Assembly: GCA_035489015.1 (NCBI GenBank)
Contig: DATHKR010000320.1
Span: forward strand, 65,023 to 129,022
Origin: DATFRY01 sp035489015
GTDB taxonomy: Bacteria > Myxococcota_A > Polyangia > Haliangiales > Haliangiaceae
Direction: 5' to 3'
Length of the DNA: 64,000 nucleotides
The position numbers were made by a program, and so were the translations under genes. Of this stretch, positions 16,118 through 25,504 are shown piece by piece (position 1 is the first letter of the stretch; each line of letters starts with the position of its first letter). The notes beneath the pieces are model-generated. The model worked only from the letters and a program-made list of their open reading frames with translations. It had not been told where the DNA came from and ran no database searches.

Positions 16118-17610
16118 AACGAGTCCCAGCGCAGCGCGAAGCTCGACGCGTGGCGCAACCGCCGGTAGCTGCCGGCCGCGGTCGGCACCGCGCGCCCGAC
16201 CCGCGCCGCCCCGCACTGGTCGAAGTCGTAGTCGGAGTCGACGCACGCCACCCGCGCCGCCGGGTCGAACGCGCTGTCGTCCGAGGTCACCTCGGGGAAC
16301 CAGGACAGGTCGTAGCCGAGCTGAAGGACCACGTGCTGCGAGAGGCGCAGCTCCACCCCCACGCCGGCGCCCAGGTCGAGCCCGTCGATCTGGATCGGCG
16401 AGACCGTGCGATCCGTGGTCGCCCCGGTCTCGGCGCGCAGGCGCCCGCCCAGCCGGGTGCGCCCGACCTCCTGGCCTTCCAGCCCGACGGTGGCCTGGAA
16501 CACGTCGCGCATCCCGCGGTAGCGCGGGTACCACTCCGGCACGCCGGCGGCGGTGAGATCGCCGCCGTACAGGCGGATGTCGAACAGGTCGTGGCGCGAC
16601 ATGTTCTGCCAGCGCGCGCTGGTCACCAGGTCGTAGCCGGGCAGGATGGTGCCGCGCGCGCCGAGCCAGACCAGGTACGGCATGCGATAGGTGATCTCGG
16701 CCAGGCCGTGGTGGACCTCGCCGCCGTCGCGCGGCGCGCTCTCGACCACGGCGTCGCCCTCCAGCACCAGCGCGTAGTCGCGCGCCGGGATCGCCCCGGG
16801 CGGGCTGGCCACGCTCAGGGTCACCCACCAGTCGCTCTTCACCTTGACCGCCACGCCGAGGCTGACCGCCAGGTTCTCGCGCGCGAACAGCCCGCCCAGC
16901 CCGCCGGTGGTGGTCGACAGGTGGTACGTCTCGCGCGCGTCCGGGTTCTCGAACCCGCACGGTGAGCCGCCGCAGTCGCTCTCGATGCCGCGCTCGCTCC
17001 CGCCGCCCGCCTCGAGCGCGGTGTCGCGGGCCAGGTCCAGCTCGAGGCCGGCGTAGCCGATCGACACGCCCAGCCCGAACATGAACCAGTCGGCCGGGCG
17101 GAAGCAGCCAGCCAGCGAGAACAGGCCCTGATAGACGTAGCCGCCCAGCACGTGGTAGCCGATCGCGTCCTTTCCCGACGGAAAGCGATCGAAGGTGGTG
17201 GTGTGGATCGCGGCGGCCAGGACCGCCTGGTCCTGAAGGACGCTGCCGTACACCGCCATCGTGCCGCCCGGCGACCAGGTGGTGGACGACACCGACGGTC
17301 CATCGAGGAGCTGCCCGGTCCCGGGATCGACCAGGCGGCGGTCGACCCCGATCGAGTCGAGCCGCAGGCTGCCGCCGATGTGGAGGTGAAGGCCGCGGCG
17401 CGCGAAGCCGAGCGCGGCCGGGTTGAGGAAGATCGACGAGGCGTGGGCCGCGGTCGGACCGGTGAAGACCGCGCCGCCGGCCGTCGGGTCCTCGAGCGGT
17501 GAGGCCGAGGCCGCGGCCGGGACTCCGGCGGCGGCCAGGACCGCTCCGAGCGCACCGGCCAGCGCTCGTGCCGTGTGCCCGAGCCCGGTCGGAGTCCCGC
17601 AGCGCGCCAT
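16114..17610 (-). CDS. FadL/OMPP1-like outer-membrane transporter
   Basis: The 498-residue product has a signal peptide with an Ala-rich core ending near ASASPLED. HASSIFLNPAALGFARRGLHL matches the conserved start of the FadL/TodX family. Gly- and aromatic-rich strands follow to a terminal SSFALRWDSL. Four Cys lie in two loops. FadL proteins pass hydrophobic molecules such as fatty acids across the outer membrane. It heads a four-gene minus-strand run with an oxidoreductase and two peptidase subunits. A TACTCT box lies 9 bases before the ATG, divergent from the promoter of the gene at 17724. Confidence 0.88.
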   Translation of the reverse strand: MARCGTPTGLGHTARALAGALGAVLAAAGVPAAASASPLEDPTAGGAVFTGPTAAHASSIFLNPAALGFARRGLHLHIGGSLRLDSIGVDRRLVDPGTGQLLDGPSVSSTTWSPGGTMAVYGSVLQDQAVLAAAIHTTTFDRFPSGKDAIGYHVLGGYVYQGLFSLAGCFRPADWFMFGLGVSIGYAGLELDLARDTALEAGGGSERGIESDCGGSPCGFENPDARETYHLSTTTGGLGGLFARENLAVSLGVAVKVKSDWWVTLSVASPPGAIPARDYALVLEGDAVVESAPRDGGEVHHGLAEITYRMPYLVWLGARGTILPGYDLVTSARWQNMSRHDLFDIRLYGGDLTAAGVPEWYPRYRGMRDVFQATVGLEGQEVGRTRLGGRLRAETGATTDRTVSPIQIDGLDLGAGVGVELRLSQHVVLQLGYDLSWFPEVTSDDSAFDPAARVACVDSDYDFDQCGAARVGRAVPTAAGSYRRLRHASSFALRWDSL

Positions 17611-17661
17611 GAGCGGCGAAGAGTAGCAGAGCGCTCCTCCGCGCTGGGCCGGGCGGCCGAA

Positions 17662-17690
17662 TTGACTCGGGGGTTGCGAGGCTCTATAGT
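17662..17690 (+). promoter_or_regulatory. Sigma-70-type promoter of the 17724 lipoprotein gene
   Basis: TTGACT (17662-17667) and TATAGT (17685-17690) are separated by exactly 17 bases, each one base from consensus. The transcript would start near 17697 and carry the AAGGAG ribosome-binding site at 17712-17717. This is the best promoter match in the window. Confidence 0.85.
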
Positions 17691-17723
17691 GCCCACGCCA
17701 TTTTCTCTAATAAGGAGAAACAC

Positions 17724-19112
17724 TTGCGTGTAGCTCGGTGCCTCCGGGGCCCATCGTCGGTCCCGGCCCTCGTCCTGGTCGGTCTGGCGCTCGTCGCGCC
17801 GTCGCTGACCGCGTGCGAGAAGGCGAGCCACGACAACATCGACAAGTGGCTGTCGACTGAAAAGGGCGTCGAGAAGCTCACCAAGACGCTGCGCGATTCC
17901 GGTGAATCGGCCGAGCTGCGCGCGCACGCCGCCCAGAACCTCGTCATCCACGTCGAGAACAACTTCCCGGTGGTCCGCGACGCGTTCGAGGACATGGCGC
18001 CCGACGAGCGCCACGAGGTCATGACCGAGCTGACCCCGCGCCTGTGGGAGAGCGCGCGCATCGCGCGCGAGAAGGACGTCCCGACGCCGGTGCAGGCCCA
18101 GGCCAAGGACGCGCTGTTCGAGCTGCGCGCCTATGCCGACGACGCGACCCGCCGGCGCATCGACGGCTACGTGGTCGAGTGGCTGGCCGGCGGACACTAC
18201 GAGGGCCGCGCCGCGGTCGGTCGGGTCAGCGGCCGCACCATCGTGCGGGAGCTCGGGCCGCTGGCCGCGCCCAAGCTGCTCGAGGCGGCCCGGCGGCTGC
18301 TCATCCGGCCGCCCGACACCGAGGGCGCGCGCGTGATGGTCGGCGACGAGCTGCTCGCCGCGCTGGCGTCGACCGGCGACATCGACGCGGCCGCGCTCCT
18401 GGTCGACATGGTGGTCAAGGACTACAAGGACACCACGCTGCCCGGCCGCGCGCTCTCGGCGCTGCACGAGGCGTACGTGCAGCCGGTGTCGGGGCAGCCG
18501 GTGGCGGCGCGGCCCGGGCTGGTCGGACAGATCGATCGCCTGGGCGAGGTCGCGCGCAACGAGAACCTGCCGGGCGTGATGAACAACGACGCGGTCGATC
18601 TGATCGCGGTCATCGGCCCGCCCGAGTGCATCCCGCCGCTGGTCGAGATGGCCCGCTTGCCGTCGGCGCAGCAGTCGTTCCGCTGGGTCGGTGCGCAGCG
18701 CGGGCTGCGCTGCGGCGGCGCGCAGGCGATGGTGCCGATCCTCGAGGCGATGCCGGACACGATCGTCTACGAGCGCGCTCTGCTCGAGAAGTACGTCTAT
18801 AAGGAGATCCTGGCCGCGCCCGGCGCGCCGAAGGTGGCAGAGCAGGCGCGCCAGCTCCTGTCGTCGAAGAGCTGGATCGCGCGAGTCACCGGCATCGAGG
18901 TGCTGGGCGCGCTGAAACAGCGAGCGACCGCGGCTCAGGACGCGGAGCGAATTCGCAAGCTTGCCTCCGACCGGATGGTGCTGAAAGGTTGGTGGGGCGC
19001 CCAGAAGGACGCACCAGCCGGGAAGAAGAAGCCCGACCCGACCATCGGACAGATCGCGGTGGAGACGGCGGGTGGACTCCAGGCTCTAGCGAAGGGACCC
19101 GAAAGCAAGTGA
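17724..19112 (+). CDS. Lipoprotein with helical HEAT-like repeats
   Basis: The 462-residue product starts at TTG. AAGGAG lies 6 bases upstream, which decides this start. The signal peptide runs through LVLVGLALVAPSLTAC, a lipobox. The rest is alpha-helical, with recurring units such as DELLAALASTGDIDAAALLV and AVDLIAVIGPPECIPPLVEMA that look like HEAT or Armadillo-type repeats. I recognise no catalytic motif. It is likely an envelope scaffold. The strong promoter and ribosome-binding site suggest high expression. The FHA gene follows after 30 bases and may be co-transcribed. Confidence 0.88.
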   Translation: MRVARCLRGPSSVPALVLVGLALVAPSLTACEKASHDNIDKWLSTEKGVEKLTKTLRDSGESAELRAHAAQNLVIHVENNFPVVRDAFEDMAPDERHEVMTELTPRLWESARIAREKDVPTPVQAQAKDALFELRAYADDATRRRIDGYVVEWLAGGHYEGRAAVGRVSGRTIVRELGPLAAPKLLEAARRLLIRPPDTEGARVMVGDELLAALASTGDIDAAALLVDMVVKDYKDTTLPGRALSALHEAYVQPVSGQPVAARPGLVGQIDRLGEVARNENLPGVMNNDAVDLIAVIGPPECIPPLVEMARLPSAQQSFRWVGAQRGLRCGGAQAMVPILEAMPDTIVYERALLEKYVYKEILAAPGAPKVAEQARQLLSSKSWIARVTGIEVLGALKQRATAAQDAERIRKLASDRMVLKGWWGAQKDAPAGKKKPDPTIGQIAVETAGGLQALAKGPESK

Positions 19113-19142
19113 TAATACAGCCGCTCCAAGCTACTGCTGCGC

Positions 19143-20075
<933 letters not shown>

Positions 20076-20098
20076 GCCGGGCTGCGCGGGCGGCCCGT

Positions 20099-20112
20099 AG
20101 CTCCCCGGAGCT
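20099..20112 (+). promoter_or_regulatory. Hairpin covering the recG ribosome-binding site
   Basis: AGCTC and GAGCT pair around CCCG. The GGAG likely used for recG (20107-20110) lies in the 3' arm, two bases before the ATG. The stem is only 5 bp, so any effect on translation would be modest. Confidence 0.35.
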
Positions 20113-20114
20113 CG

Positions 20115-22700
20115 ATGTCAGCAGGCCAGGCGCAGCCGCGCATCGCGGCGCTGCACGCGATCCTGCGCGATGCAGCCCAGGACGGCTTCGCGGAGCTCGA
20201 GCGCGGCGCGGCGGAGCTGGGCTCGCGGCTGCGCGTGGCCGCCGACCGGGTGGTGTCGGTGCTGGCGACCGGGCAGTCGGCGCTGGTGGCGTGGCGCGCG
20301 GAGCTGACCGAGTTCGAGGGGCTCGAGCGCGACACCCAGGTGGTGGTGGTCGCGCGAGGCTTGAGGCTGTGCTTCGGGCTCGGCGGCGGCGGTGACGCGG
20401 CGGGGCGCCCGTCGGTGAGCGGGTCGGTGAGCGCGGGCGCGGTCGGCGACGAGGCGGGGGAGGGCAGGGCCGTGCTCGCCGCATCGGCGGAGTCACTGCC
20501 CGGCATCGGACCGGCGATGGCCGCGCGGCTCGGCGAGCGCGGCCTCCGCACCGTCGAGGACCTGGTCTGGTTCGTCCCGCGCCGCTACGACGACGCGCGC
20601 CGGGTCGAGCCGCTGTCCGATGCGCTGGCCGCGGCCGACACTGGCGAGGCGCGCGCGCTGCGCGGCGAGGTCGCCAGCGCGCGCTTCGTCCGCAACGGGC
20701 GGCGGCGCTGGGTCGAGGTCCGCCTGGTCGAGGGCAGGCCGGCGGAGGCCGCGTCGACGGCGAGCGCGGCGCGGGATCCCGGCGACCCGCCGATCGCGTC
20801 CACCGCCGCGCCGTCGCGTTCCGCCGCCCAGGTCGTGGTCCGCTGGTTCCACGCTCATCCGGGGATGACCTCTCGCTTCCCGCGCGGCAGCCAGATCGTG
20901 CTGTCCGGTCGGCTGAGCCGGCGCGGCGGCGTCGCCGAGATGGCCAACCCGGACGTGCTCGAGGTCGAGACCCCGGACGGGCTCGCTCGCCGCGCGCCCG
21001 GGCGCATCCTGCCCCGCTACGCCGAGGTCCCCGGGGTCCCGCCGGCCACGGTGCGGCGCACCTGCGCGGCGGCGGTCGACCGCGGGCTCGGGCTGGTCGA
21101 CGACGGGGTGCCGGCCGAGGTCGAGGCGCGCCAGGGGTTGCCGTCGCTGGCCGAGGCGCTGGCCGCGCTCCACCGCCCGGCCGACTCGCTGCCCGACGAG
21201 CTGGTCGACGCGCTGGTCGAGGGCGACAGCCGCTGGCACCGGCGGCTCGCGTTCGGCGACCTGTTCCTGCTCGGCGTCGCGGTCGCCCAGCGCCGACGCG
21301 AGCGCTGCGCCGATCGCGCGGTCCCGTGCCGCGCGGACGTGCGCGGCGAGCTCGAGCGCGCCCTGCCGTTCCGGCTGACCGGCGCGCAGCGGCGCGCGAT
21401 CGACGCCATCTCGGCCGACCTCGCCCGCGACGTGCCGATGAGCCGGCTGCTCCAGGGCGACGTCGGGGCCGGCAAGACGGCGGTCGCGCTGGCCGCCGCG
21501 CACCAGGTGGTCGCGTCCGGCCGTCAGGTCGCGCTGATGGCGCCGACCGAGATCCTGGCCGAGCAGCACCTCGCCGCGCTCGCCCCGCTGTGCCGCGCGC
21601 TCGGCCTGCGCGCCGCCCTGGTCACCGCCGCCACCCCGCGGCCGGCCCGCGCGTCGACCGCGGAGCAGCTCGCCGCCGGGACCATCGACCTGGTCATCGG
21701 CACCCACGCCCTCCTCGGCGAGGACCTCGGCTTCCGCGCCCTCGGCCTGGCCATCATCGACGAGCAGCACCGCTTCGGCGTGGCCCAGCGGGTGCGCCTG
21801 CGCGGCAAGGGCGACGAGCGCGGCGCGCCGCACCTCCTGGTCATGACCGCGACGCCGATCCCGCGCACCCTGGCGCTGAGCGCGTACGGCGACCTCGACC
21901 TCACGCTGCTCGACGAGCTCCCGCCCGGCCGCCAGCCGATCCGGACCCGCGTCCTGCGCGGCGCGCCCGGCCGGCGGGAGGCGCGCGACGCGCTGGCCGA
22001 TGCGCTCGCCGGCGCCGGTCGCGCCTTCGTGGTCTGCCCGCTGGTCGCGCCGCCGGTGCCGGACGACGACGAGGAGCCGGACCCGCACCCGCCCACCGAC
22101 GCGATCACCCGCGCCGCGGAGCTCGCCGCCGACCTCGGCCGGCGCGCGGTCGGCCTGGTCCACGGCCGCATGAACCAGGCCGAGCGCGACGGCGCGATGC
22201 TGAGCTTCCGCGACGGCGACACGCGCATCCTGGTCGCGACCACCGTCATCGAGGTCGGCATCGACGTGCCCGAGGCGACCCTCATGGTGGTGGAGGACGC
22301 CGACCGGTTCGGCCTGGCCCAGCTGCACCAGCTGCGCGGCCGGGTCGGGCGCGGCGGCGGCGAGTCGGAGTGCCTGCTGGTGACCCGTCCCGGCCGGACC
22401 GCGGCCGCCGAGCGCCGCCTGGTCACGATGGAGGAGACCGGCGACGGCTTTCGCATCGCCGAGGTCGACCTCGAGATGCGCGGCCCCGGCGAGCTGCTCG
22501 GCGTGCGCCAGGCCGGGCTGCCGCGCCTCCGGTTCGGCGACCTGGTCCAGCACGTCGAGCTCCTCGCCCGCGCGCGCGACGAGGCCGAGCGACTGATCGA
22601 ATCGGATCCGGACCTGTCGCGGCCCGAGCACGCCGCCCTCCGCCGCGTCCTTGCCGAGCGCATGGCCGAGATCGAGGCCTACGGGGCCGAGAGCGGCTGA
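20115..22700 (+). CDS. recG: ATP-dependent DNA helicase RecG
   Basis: The product has 861 residues. The conserved RecG body begins at about 128 with LPGIGPAMAARLGERGLRTV and contains the wedge domain. Helicase motifs include GDVGAGKTAVALAAA (Walker A), DEQHRFGVAQRVRLRGKG (DEQH box), MTATPIPRTLALSAYGDLD and RDGDTRILVATTVIEVGIDV (motif V region), then QLRGRVGRGG (motif VI). RecG reverses stalled replication forks and branch-migrates junctions. The first 125 residues are an extra N-terminal extension, as in some other RecG proteins. It is followed by lysC after 62 bases; whether they share a transcript is unclear. Confidence 0.96.
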   Translation: MSAGQAQPRIAALHAILRDAAQDGFAELERGAAELGSRLRVAADRVVSVLATGQSALVAWRAELTEFEGLERDTQVVVVARGLRLCFGLGGGGDAAGRPSVSGSVSAGAVGDEAGEGRAVLAASAESLPGIGPAMAARLGERGLRTVEDLVWFVPRRYDDARRVEPLSDALAAADTGEARALRGEVASARFVRNGRRRWVEVRLVEGRPAEAASTASAARDPGDPPIASTAAPSRSAAQVVVRWFHAHPGMTSRFPRGSQIVLSGRLSRRGGVAEMANPDVLEVETPDGLARRAPGRILPRYAEVPGVPPATVRRTCAAAVDRGLGLVDDGVPAEVEARQGLPSLAEALAALHRPADSLPDELVDALVEGDSRWHRRLAFGDLFLLGVAVAQRRRERCADRAVPCRADVRGELERALPFRLTGAQRRAIDAISADLARDVPMSRLLQGDVGAGKTAVALAAAHQVVASGRQVALMAPTEILAEQHLAALAPLCRALGLRAALVTAATPRPARASTAEQLAAGTIDLVIGTHALLGEDLGFRALGLAIIDEQHRFGVAQRVRLRGKGDERGAPHLLVMTATPIPRTLALSAYGDLDLTLLDELPPGRQPIRTRVLRGAPGRREARDALADALAGAGRAFVVCPLVAPPVPDDDEEPDPHPPTDAITRAAELAADLGRRAVGLVHGRMNQAERDGAMLSFRDGDTRILVATTVIEVGIDVPEATLMVVEDADRFGLAQLHQLRGRVGRGGGESECLLVTRPGRTAAAERRLVTMEETGDGFRIAEVDLEMRGPGELLGVRQAGLPRLRFGDLVQHVELLARARDEAERLIESDPDLSRPEHAALRRVLAERMAEIEAYGAESG

Positions 22701-22762
22701 GCTCCGCAGCGCGTCGGGACAGCGGCGTCCGCGGTCGGGAGGCTGTATGCTGCGCGGCGTCG

Positions 22763-24004
22763 ATGCTCATCGTTCAGAAGTTCGGCGGTACCTCCGTCGC
22801 TGACGTCGAGCGGATCCGCGCGGTCGCCAAGCGGGCCCTCGATACCCACCGGGCCGGCCACGAGGTCGTGGTCGTGGTGTCGGCCATGGCCGGCGAGACC
22901 AACCGGCTCCTCCGCCTCGCCACCGAGGTGTGGGACGACACCACCGACCGCGAGGTCGACGCCATCGTGTCGACCGGCGAGCAGGTCACCAGCGGCCTCA
23001 TGGCGCTGGCCATCCGCGAGCTGGGCGGCAACGCGCGCTCGTTCCTCGGCCACCAGATCCGGATCCTGACCGACACCCAGCACGGCCGGGCCCGCATCCA
23101 GGAGATCGAATCGGCCGCGCTCGGCGGCGCCCTCAGCCGCGGCAAGATCGCGGTGGTGGCCGGCTTCCAGGGCGTGGACGAGGAGGGCAGCATCACCACC
23201 CTCGGGCGAGGCGGGTCCGACACCACCGCGGTCGCCATCGCCGCGGCGCTCAAGGCCGACGTCTGCGAGATCTACACCGACGTGGCGGGCGTGTTCACCG
23301 CCGATCCCAACGTGGTGCCGACCGCGCGCAAGATCGAGCGGATCAGCTACGAGGAGATGCTGGAGCTGTCATCGCTCGGCGCCAAGGTGCTGCAGCTACG
23401 CTCGGTCGAGTTCGGCATGAACTACCGCGTACCGATCCACGTGCGCTCGAGCTTCAGTGACGCCGAGGGCACCTGGGTGGTGGGCGAGGAGGCATTCATG
23501 GAGCAAGTCGTCGTCTCCGGGGTGACCGTGGCCCGTGACGAGGCCAAGGTCACCGTCCGCAACCTCCCGGACGTCGCCGGGGTCGCGTTCAAGCTGTTCA
23601 CCCCGCTGTCCGAGTCCGGGATCGTGGTGGACATGATCATCCAGAACACCAGCGTCCACGGTCACACCGACATGACCTTCACCGTCCCGCGAGGAGAGCG
23701 CCGCCGCGCCACCGACCTCCTCGCCGAGCGGGTGCCCGAGATCACCGACGGAGGCAAGGCCGTCTCCTGGGACGACGGCATCGCCAAGATCTCCGTCGTC
23801 GGGGTCGGCATGCGCTCCCACGCCGGAGTCGCGCGCCGGATGTTCGAGCTCCTCGCCAGCGAGGGAATCAACATCCAGATGATCTCCACCAGCGAGATCA
23901 AGATCTCCTGCGTCATCGACGAGAAGTACGCCGAGCTGGCGATGAGAACCCTCCACGACGGGTTCGGTCTCCACCTCGATCCGAGTCAGCGAACCCAGCT
24001 CTGA
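22763..24004 (+). CDS. lysC: Aspartate kinase with tandem ACT domains
   Basis: The 413-residue product starts MLIVQKFGGTSVADVERIRA, the canonical aspartokinase N-terminus. TTLGRGGSDTTAVAIAAAL and EIYTDVAGVFTADPN are the kinase signatures. Two ACT domains follow (about 265-335 and 345-413), with the typical GVGMRSHAGVARRMFELLAS and NIQMISTSEIKISCVI. This looks like the standard feedback-regulated enzyme of the aspartate pathway. A TATGCT box ends 11 bases before the ATG and no ribosome-binding site is visible. It is the second aspartokinase in the window and the more conventional of the two. Confidence 0.96.
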   Translation: MLIVQKFGGTSVADVERIRAVAKRALDTHRAGHEVVVVVSAMAGETNRLLRLATEVWDDTTDREVDAIVSTGEQVTSGLMALAIRELGGNARSFLGHQIRILTDTQHGRARIQEIESAALGGALSRGKIAVVAGFQGVDEEGSITTLGRGGSDTTAVAIAAALKADVCEIYTDVAGVFTADPNVVPTARKIERISYEEMLELSSLGAKVLQLRSVEFGMNYRVPIHVRSSFSDAEGTWVVGEEAFMEQVVVSGVTVARDEAKVTVRNLPDVAGVAFKLFTPLSESGIVVDMIIQNTSVHGHTDMTFTVPRGERRRATDLLAERVPEITDGGKAVSWDDGIAKISVVGVGMRSHAGVARRMFELLASEGINIQMISTSEIKISCVIDEKYAELAMRTLHDGFGLHLDPSQRTQL

Positions 24005-24016
24005 GGAGCGGCGGAC

Positions 24017-24033
24017 GCGGGGTCAGTCCCCGC
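24017..24033. terminator. Bidirectional hairpin between convergent genes
   Basis: GCGGGG (24017-24022) pairs with CCCCGC (24028-24033) around a 5-base loop. It sits at the junction of lysC (plus) and the matrixin-like gene (minus), whose stop codon is in the loop. No T-run is present on either strand. Confidence 0.5.
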
Positions 24034-24568
24034 TCGCCGCGGCCGAGGCTGGCGGGCACTCACCCCACAGGACCTGGAGGTCCTTTGCGTCCTCTCGGTC
24101 TGGCTCGATCTCCAGGTTGGCCGGGTTCATGACCGAGGTGCGCTTGGTGATGTGGAAGAGGCCCAGGGCGTGGCCGACCTCGTGGGCCACGGTCACGGCT
24201 CGCTGATGAGGATCGGCGAGGCGGTGGTTGATGTAGACGACTCCGTGCTCGTCGTCGTAGAGGCCGTGGAAGACCGGGGCGGCGGTCTCGAAGCGGACCT
24301 CCAGGATCGGATCGGCCGGCCTCGCGGCGGTCACATCGGGCGTCTCACCGGCTGGCTCGGGCTTCGCCGTGGACAGCCTGGTCTGCCCGAGGCGGTTCCA
24401 CATCGCGGCGGCCTGGTCGAGGCTGGCGATCTCGGCCCGGTCGGCACCGTCTCCGGGGACCAGCACGAGCGGCTCGCATGGGTCGTGGACGACCTGGAGC
24501 TCGTGATCGCCACCGTCGGTGGCGCAGCTGGCGAGGAGCGTCGCTACCAGGAGCAGTCGGACTCGCAA
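24023..24568 (-). CDS. Matrixin-like zinc metalloprotease lipoprotein
   Basis: The 181-residue product starts at TTG, with a short signal peptide MRVRLLLVATLLASC ending in a lipobox. VAHEVGHALGLFH is the full metzincin zinc motif HExxHxxGxxH. TSVMNP supplies the Met-turn 9 residues later. GVVYINHRLA is a typical strand before the active site. It should be a lipid-anchored envelope or surface protease. The family is often secreted, but the lipobox here argues for anchoring. TAGCGT ends 7 bases before the TTG, which supports this unusual start and a leaderless transcript. Confidence 0.88.
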   Translation of the reverse strand: MRVRLLLVATLLASCATDGGDHELQVVHDPCEPLVLVPGDGADRAEIASLDQAAAMWNRLGQTRLSTAKPEPAGETPDVTAARPADPILEVRFETAAPVFHGLYDDEHGVVYINHRLADPHQRAVTVAHEVGHALGLFHITKRTSVMNPANLEIEPDREDAKDLQVLWGECPPASAAASGD

Positions 24569-24575
24569 GCGGTCG

Positions 24576-24581
24576 ACGCTA
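24576..24581 (-). promoter_or_regulatory. TANNNT box, predicted leaderless -10
   Basis: TAGCGT ends 7 bases before the TTG start at 24568. The same hexamer at the same spacing precedes the next minus-strand gene at 25408. Confidence 0.5.
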
Positions 24582-24625
24582 CAGGAACCGCCGCTCCATC
24601 AGTAGCTCGATCCGCGCGGCGGGGG

Positions 24626-25408
24626 TCAGTCGGGGCGCGGCGCGGTCTGGACCGGGTCGTGGCTCGGCTCGTCGAGCAGGCTCAGCAGGTGGGATAGCTC
24701 TCGCGTCACCAGCCGGGCGCGGTGTCGGACGAAGTCGGTGGAGTAGGGGCGCGAGAAGAAGCCGATGAGACAGCCGCCGTACCAGAAGCCGAGCGCGTAG
24801 AAATCGTCGCCGGCCAGATCGGCGTGGGAGCTGGGCGGGCGGGAGGTCCGCCGCCGGCCGGCCTCGACGGCGACCCGGCGCACGGTGAAGGGGATCTGGG
24901 CCCGATGGAGCTCTCCCAGCGGGTGGGCGCTGGCCAGCACGCGCCCGTTCAGCGTGACCACCGCGTTGTCCATGCCGAGCGAGCCGATCAGCGCGTCGAG
25001 GTAGGAGCGGACTCGCGAGAGGATGAGGTTGCGCGGCGAGCGCGTGGTCTCCGGAAACGTGAGCGGGGGCAGGGTGCCGACGTCCCAGCGGCGGGCGCAC
25101 GCTCGCAGCGCCCGCGCGGCTCGCTCGAGCGCCGCGGCGCGGCCGTTCGGGTCGGGCGGCTCCTCGGCGCACAGGAACCCGGCTCGCAGGATGGCGCCAC
25201 CTCCGACCGGAACCGACATGCTGTGCGTGGTCGGCGCGCGGGTGGTCGACGAGCGCAGCTCAGGCGACCCGTCGCCCTCGGCCTCCATGAGGCGCAAACC
25301 GACCAGCTCGGGCATCTCCGGCAGGTCCGGGTGCGCGATCGCGACGGAGACGGCTCCGGTCGCGGTCGCCAGCTCTCGCAGGAGCTGTCTCAGCTCATCC
25401 TTGAGCAC
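24626..25408 (-). CDS. Unknown protein, possible GAF/Roadblock-like sensor
   Basis: The product has 260 residues from a GTG at 25408. I chose this start because TAGCGT ends exactly 7 bases upstream; a longer frame to 25552 has no start signal. The N-terminal half (VLKDELRQLLRELATATGAVSV) resembles the entry of small-ligand sensor domains. The C-terminal half contains LDALIGSLGMDNAVVTLNGR followed by VLASAHPLG, which recalls Roadblock/LC7-like or profilin-fold regulators. No catalytic residues or membrane segments are evident. It is divergent from the Cys-motif gene at 25505. The domain names are guesses from local pattern. Confidence 0.7.
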   Translation of the reverse strand: MLKDELRQLLRELATATGAVSVAIAHPDLPEMPELVGLRLMEAEGDGSPELRSSTTRAPTTHSMSVPVGGGAILRAGFLCAEEPPDPNGRAAALERAARALRACARRWDVGTLPPLTFPETTRSPRNLILSRVRSYLDALIGSLGMDNAVVTLNGRVLASAHPLGELHRAQIPFTVRRVAVEAGRRRTSRPPSSHADLAGDDFYALGFWYGGCLIGFFSRPYSTDFVRHRARLVTRELSHLLSLLDEPSHDPVQTAPRPD

Positions 25409-25415
25409 GTCCTCT

Positions 25416-25444
25416 ACGCTACCATCGTGGGCCGGCCCGACCAA
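25416..25444 (-). promoter_or_regulatory. Predicted leaderless promoter of the 25408 gene
   Basis: TAGCGT (25421 to 25416) ends 7 bases before the GTG start. Seventeen bases further upstream is TTGGTC (25444 to 25439), a partial -35. This promoter faces the divergent gene at 25505. Confidence 0.5.
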
Positions 25445-25504
25445 GCGCGGGGTCGACCCGGAGACTCGCTTCCGCGCCGCGGCGCGAGGTGCTATGCCTC
25501 GATC

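Noticed and set aside
14945..16960. Long form of the saccharopine-dehydrogenase-like gene
   Set aside because: The first 281 codons lie out of frame inside the FadL-like gene and lack family similarity. The Rossmann motif begins right at the GTG at 16117.
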